A DNA stretch of 64,000 nt, from positions 682,001-746,000 of the forward strand of contig JAJQJQ010000034.1 in NCBI GenBank assembly GCA_028622995.1, in the 5' to 3' direction. Source of the DNA: Panagrolaimus kolymaensis (taxonomy: Eukaryota > Nematoda > Chromadorea > Rhabditida > Panagrolaimidae). Shown here one piece after another: positions 60,076 to 64,000 of this stretch (its first letter is position 1; each line of letters opens with the position of its first letter). Below the pieces are notes generated by a model that had not been told where the DNA came from, did no database searches, and was given only the letters and a program-made list of their open reading frames with translations. The position numbers were made by a program, and so were the translations under genes.

Positions 60076-62473
60076 ATGAGTGCACACTTGGGTACAATAC
60101 AAACGGTCAATTCATTGATAGGTCGAGTATTTAAACAACCAAGAGGTGATTTTGTAAGTCGTTTTTATTCTTTAAAATTTTTTTAATCACAATTATTTTT
60201 ATAGGCTGATCGATTAAATTCACTTTATACCGTAGTTGTCCTTTCCATAAGTTCGGGATTACTTTTATCTTCACATTATTGGGGCTCACCAATAACATGT
60301 TGGACCCCAGCTGAATTTAATGGAATATGGTCATCATTTGTAAATCAGTATTGTTATGTGCATGGCACATATTTTCATAATATGTCGGATCAAATTGATT
60401 TTGATCCACATAGGCGTCAAACTAATGTCATACGATATTATCAATGGGTATATATTTATTTAATAAAAAAAAAATAGTCTATTCAATTTTTTACTTTTTC
60501 AGGTTCCTTATGTCCTTGCTTTACAAGCTTTTCTTTTTTATGTTCCAAGATTTTTTATGCGTTTGATATGTGCATGGTCTGGTAAGCTAATCTAACTAAC
60601 AACAGCTACATTATTTTATATTGTTTGCATTTTTACTTCCTAAATAATAAAAATGGAAAAAATGGAAGAAGCAAAAAAAATTCTAACAACTTTATATTTT
60701 ATTGTACTTTTTTTCCTTTTCTTATTCTTCTTCATCATATTTTTTTGCGATCCAAAACTGGACGATGAAAAGCTTCGATGTTTTATAAAAATGTGAAGAA
60801 AAAAAGAAGAAGCTTGTAATGCGAGAAGATCGTCGTCACCTTTCGATTTTTTTGAAGCTTACAAAAGGCAAAAAGCTTTCTTTTCACAAATAAAGAAACG
60901 AACAAATAAAATAATAAAATAAAGAGGATAAACATTTTTTAGGATACGACCTTCCATCGACGATTCAATATATTGATGATGTATGGCATCAAATTAAAAG
61001 TGCAAATTTTACAAGTTAGTCTTTTCACGCAAAAAATCCAAAAAAAAATTGTTTTTTTAGACAGAATTCAAAGTTTCGAACAAATTGGAGCCGTTTATAT
61101 TTGGGATGGGCTTCGATTGTATCGAAGAAAGAATCGTGGCACCATTGGTGCATATTATTTGCTTTACACTCTCCTTCAAACAGTAAATGCATGGTTTCAA
61201 TTTTATGTTTTAAATGCCTTAATTGCTTCAAGCATGGAAGGTCAATCGGGCGTTACCATTGTTTATGATTTAATTAATGGAAATGATTGGCAAGTATGTT
61301 TGAGCGTCCAACGATTTTTAACGTTTTATAAATTTTATTTTTATTTGCCTTATTTTTTCCTTCCAAAAAATCAAAACACGCGCTTAATCGCCTTAACTTT
61401 TTTTCTTTTAATTTTCTTCTTTCTTTACATTCTTAAATTAAACAGATTATAATTAGTCTCTGTGCCTCAGTGGCTGCCAACTTTAGACGACCCAAAGTAA
61501 GATTACATTTGTTTCGTCTTCCGATTACCTCGGTATTTTTATTTTATTATTGTTTGTGCTTACCGGAAGTTTTACAAAAAAGCAACAAAAAAAGTTAAGC
61601 CAATCGAAGGAGTAAGTAAAAAAAAATAAGTTGAGACAAATTGGTGGTGGCACAAAAGTTGCAAATATACACGCAAAAAAAAGATGAGATTTGCTTTCAT
61701 AGACGACGACAATAGTTTGCGCATTATTTGTTTACAAAAGCAAGCCTCTGAATGAAACTTACAACCAACTTGTAAATAACTTGTTGTTGTTCAAGCATCC
61801 AAATATTTTTTCAAGCATATTTTTTCTAACAAAAGAATGGATACTTGATGTTTCAATAACTTTTAACCCCAATACTCTATTGCTACAAACAAAAAAAAAT
61901 ATAGCAGTTCTGTCTCTCTTGAAAAATGCTTCTTAACCTTTACATATTCATATTTATTTTCATGAGATAAGAGCCAATACAACTAAAGAAGAAAGAAAAA
62001 AAGAAAAAACGTTTCCAATTTTACAGGATACAGGACACTTCCCCCGCATTACACATTGCGATTTTCAACGACGTAAACCCGGTTCAGTTCAATGGGATAC
62101 TGTATTATGCGTATTAACATTAAATATATATTATGAAAAAATCCTTTTATTTTTATGGTTTTGGATGTTAGCTGTTTCCATTATTAGTACCGCCCATTTC
62201 TTTTATTGGATGATTCAATGTTGCTTCTCTAATGCTTATGTAATCAAATTACTTCGATCCTTCCTCCTGATTCATAGCAAAACAACATATGTGGATAAAT
62301 TTTTCAAAATTATTGGCCGCGATGGAATGTTTATCCTTCATCAAATTGCTTTAAACATTGGAGATTTACCTGCCAGTTATCTCGCTTTAGCAATGCTTAA
62401 TATTGTTGAAGATTTAGAAAGACATGGCGAAGATGCTTCATTGATAATTGATAAAGGACCTAAATCGGTTTAA
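60076..62473 (+). CDS. Innexin gap-junction protein
   Basis: Invertebrate gap-junction channel subunit with four membrane segments. Exons 60076-60153, 60205-60447, 60503-60581, 60943-61014, 61061-61293, 62027-62473 give 383 aa. TM1 follows DRLNSLYTVVVLSISSGLLL. Extracellular loop 1 has the paired cysteines in CWTPAEFNGIWSSFVNQYC. The innexin signature YYQWVPY (104-110) starts TM2. Loop 2 holds THCDFQRRKPGSVQWDTVLC, and TM4 is LLFLWFWMLAVSIIS. The tail ends ASLIIDKGPKSV. The last intron (733 nt) is unusually long. The member of the inx/unc-7/unc-9 family was not determined. Confidence 0.93.
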
Positions 62474-63064
62474 TTTTGTATCTTTTGTTTTTTTAACCTT
62501 TTGCAAACTTTTTTTTTATTTCACTGCCACACAATTTTCTTTAGTGCTTCAAAGTTTTAAAAATAATAAAATGTTTATTAAAAAAAATTACATGTTGAAG
62601 TCACAAAAATTTAAATAAATTCTTAAAAGTGGAAACCTGTAAGAAGATTACATTTAAAGAGTATGGAAAAAGCTGAAAAAAAAAAACAAAAATGGAAAAA
62701 TTAAATTTTGTCACAATAGTCAAAGTTAAGATATCTTGTTTTTGTAAACTTTTGTATTTTAAATTGATGTCTTGTTACATAATAAAGTTTTACAGAGTTT
62801 ATGAAGACTTTTAACATCTTCTTGTCATAAGCTATGTACCTAACAAGTTTATATTCATGTACATATTAGTGGAAGCGATAAGTAATCATAAAGTGGAACG
62901 AATATCAGCATGTCATAACCTTGAATTAGATGCGATGAATAAAGAATTTTCTCCTTTTGTTCCAATCATTGTTCATGTTTTCGTGAACTAAATCATACAG
63001 CTAAAAGCTTTACAAACAAATTTATCCATCATTTTTGATTGCTTTTGGCAAAAAGCGATAGAAC
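62474..63064. other. Intergenic innexin/IMMP2
   Basis: AT-rich; no gene or clear element seen. Confidence 0.5.
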
Positions 63065-63754
63065 ATGGACACTCAAAGTTTTCATTCAAAAAATTGTGTT
63101 AAACTCTTCAATGAACTTCTTACATCTTTTGTTTCTTCTTTTAAAATGTCAAAATTATGGATAGTAATAAAGCAATTTGGTAAAGCTATTGGTATTATTT
63201 GTACGCCTATTGCATTATGTGAAATTATTGGACATCCAGCAACTGTTGTGGGAGCTTCAATGGAGGTAAAACTTTGTTTTGTTTTGTTTTGTTTTCGTTC
63301 AACGTTAAAATTTTCTTACATTTTTTAGCCAACGCTGATAGGAAACAATGCTCGATGGTGGGAGAATGATATTGTATGGCTGAGTAAAATTAATACGTAT
63401 CCAAAAAATGGAGAAATTTACACTTATATGTAAGTCTTTACTTTTCTTATTGTTACTGTATCACCCACATCAACTTTTAGATCTCCACGAGATCCAAAAG
63501 TTCAACATATCAAAAGAGTCAATGGATCTCCAGGTGATTTGATACAATTCAAAGCTCGTCCATCATTTGTGTTAAATGCTTTTGAATATTGGATGCAATC
63601 AGATAATTCTAAAGTTGGTCAAGATTCTCGAAGTTATGGTCCTGTGAATTTTGGTTTATTTCAAGCTAAAGCAACATTTATTCTATGGCCTCCAAAAAGA
63701 TTTGGTTCAATTGATAAAAGAAAAGTTCAAATTCAAATTCGAAAGCATTACTAG
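63065..63754 (+). CDS. immp-2: Mitochondrial inner membrane peptidase subunit 2-like (IMMP2)
   Basis: Signal-peptidase-family Ser/Lys protease that removes sorting signals from proteins entering the intermembrane space. Exons 63065-63265, 63329-63429, 63481-63754 give 191 aa. The catalytic Ser is Ser65 in GASMEPTL, a motif split by intron 1 between E67 and P68. The general-base Lys is Lys112 in HIKRVNGSPGD. The C-terminal SYGPVNFGLFQAKATFILWPP is the IMMP2L signature. A short hydrophobic segment (GIICTPIALCEIIG, about 42-56) anchors it. The N-terminal about 27 residues precede a second ATG (MSKLWIV), which may be the true start. Intron 1 holds a short (GTTTT) repeat. Confidence 0.88.
63276..63296. 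repeat. (GTTTT) microsatellite
   Basis: About four GTTTT units in intron 1 of the IMMP2-like gene. Confidence 0.7.
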
Positions 63755-64000
63755 TACTAGATGATTATTTTAGATACCCGAGTTTTAAAAGAATAAATTT
63801 TAAATGAAAGACTAATAAACATAATTTCTGAAAGACTTTTTACAACAAATGTGTGCGTGTTTTGAAAGACATGAGTGAATGCTAAATTGAAAGATTCTTT
63901 GGTTTTACACCGGGTTTACCCCGACTATGTTCTACGTTATTAATACTATGTGAATATAAGCAATTTGATCCAAATGGACACCATTTTGGTTCATTGAGAA

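Overview
This is a nematode-type eukaryotic window: AT-rich, 19 protein-coding genes broken by many short introns (mostly 45-70 nt, usually ending TTTTTAG), and a gene set that includes a warthog-type hedgehog-related protein, an innexin, LIN-45/Raf, SRGP-1 and FNDC-1. Four genes have a T-rich acceptor 1-6 nt before their ATG with no visible 5' exon, as expected for spliced-leader trans-splicing. The acceptor style differs from the usual Caenorhabditis TTTTCAG; I cannot name the genus. All exon chains were spliced by hand from reading frame and GT/AG phase.

Layout. 0.7-3.7 kb: ada-2-like SAGA adaptor (+). 3.7-14 kb: a repeat-rich accessory block with two tandem minus-strand TPR genes, each made of two fused SGT-type TPR modules, an orphan last exon of a third copy, a foldback element with identical 150-bp arms, an 851-bp element with terminal inverted repeats and a 10-bp target duplication, and a tRNA-like remnant. 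14-19.5 kb: warthog/Hint protein, bbs-4 (with X-box-like sites) and fndc-1 (all +). 20-31 kb: srgp-1 (-) divergent from a Sec24C/D gene (+). 31.5-36.6 kb: MAPKAPK2-type kinase (-) divergent from lin-45 Raf (+). 37.8-39.6 kb: SLC17-type MFS transporter (+). 40.3-43.9 kb: BRPF/LIN-49-type PHD protein with eroded reader domains (-). 44.6-48.1 kb: an unknown four-TM protein (+) and an unknown small secreted protein (-). 49.1-52.8 kb: nicotinic receptor alpha-type subunit lacking the first Cys of the Cys-loop (-). 53.5-54.9 kb: intronless LEM-4/ANKLE2-like protein (+). 55.1-58.7 kb: Drosha (-) with an in-frame TAG in its C-terminal dsRNA-binding domain. 60.1-63.8 kb: an innexin and an IMMP2-like mitochondrial protease (+).

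The genes are mostly unrelated housekeeping, signalling and neuronal functions rather than one pathway. Points of contact are bbs-4 with ciliary X-box control, Raf next to a MAPK-activated kinase, and srgp-1 next to a Sec24 gene, a pairing I recall from C. elegans. The most unusual material is the double-SGT TPR family with its surrounding mobile DNA, the Drosha stop codon, the altered Cys-loop receptor and the degenerate BRPF protein.
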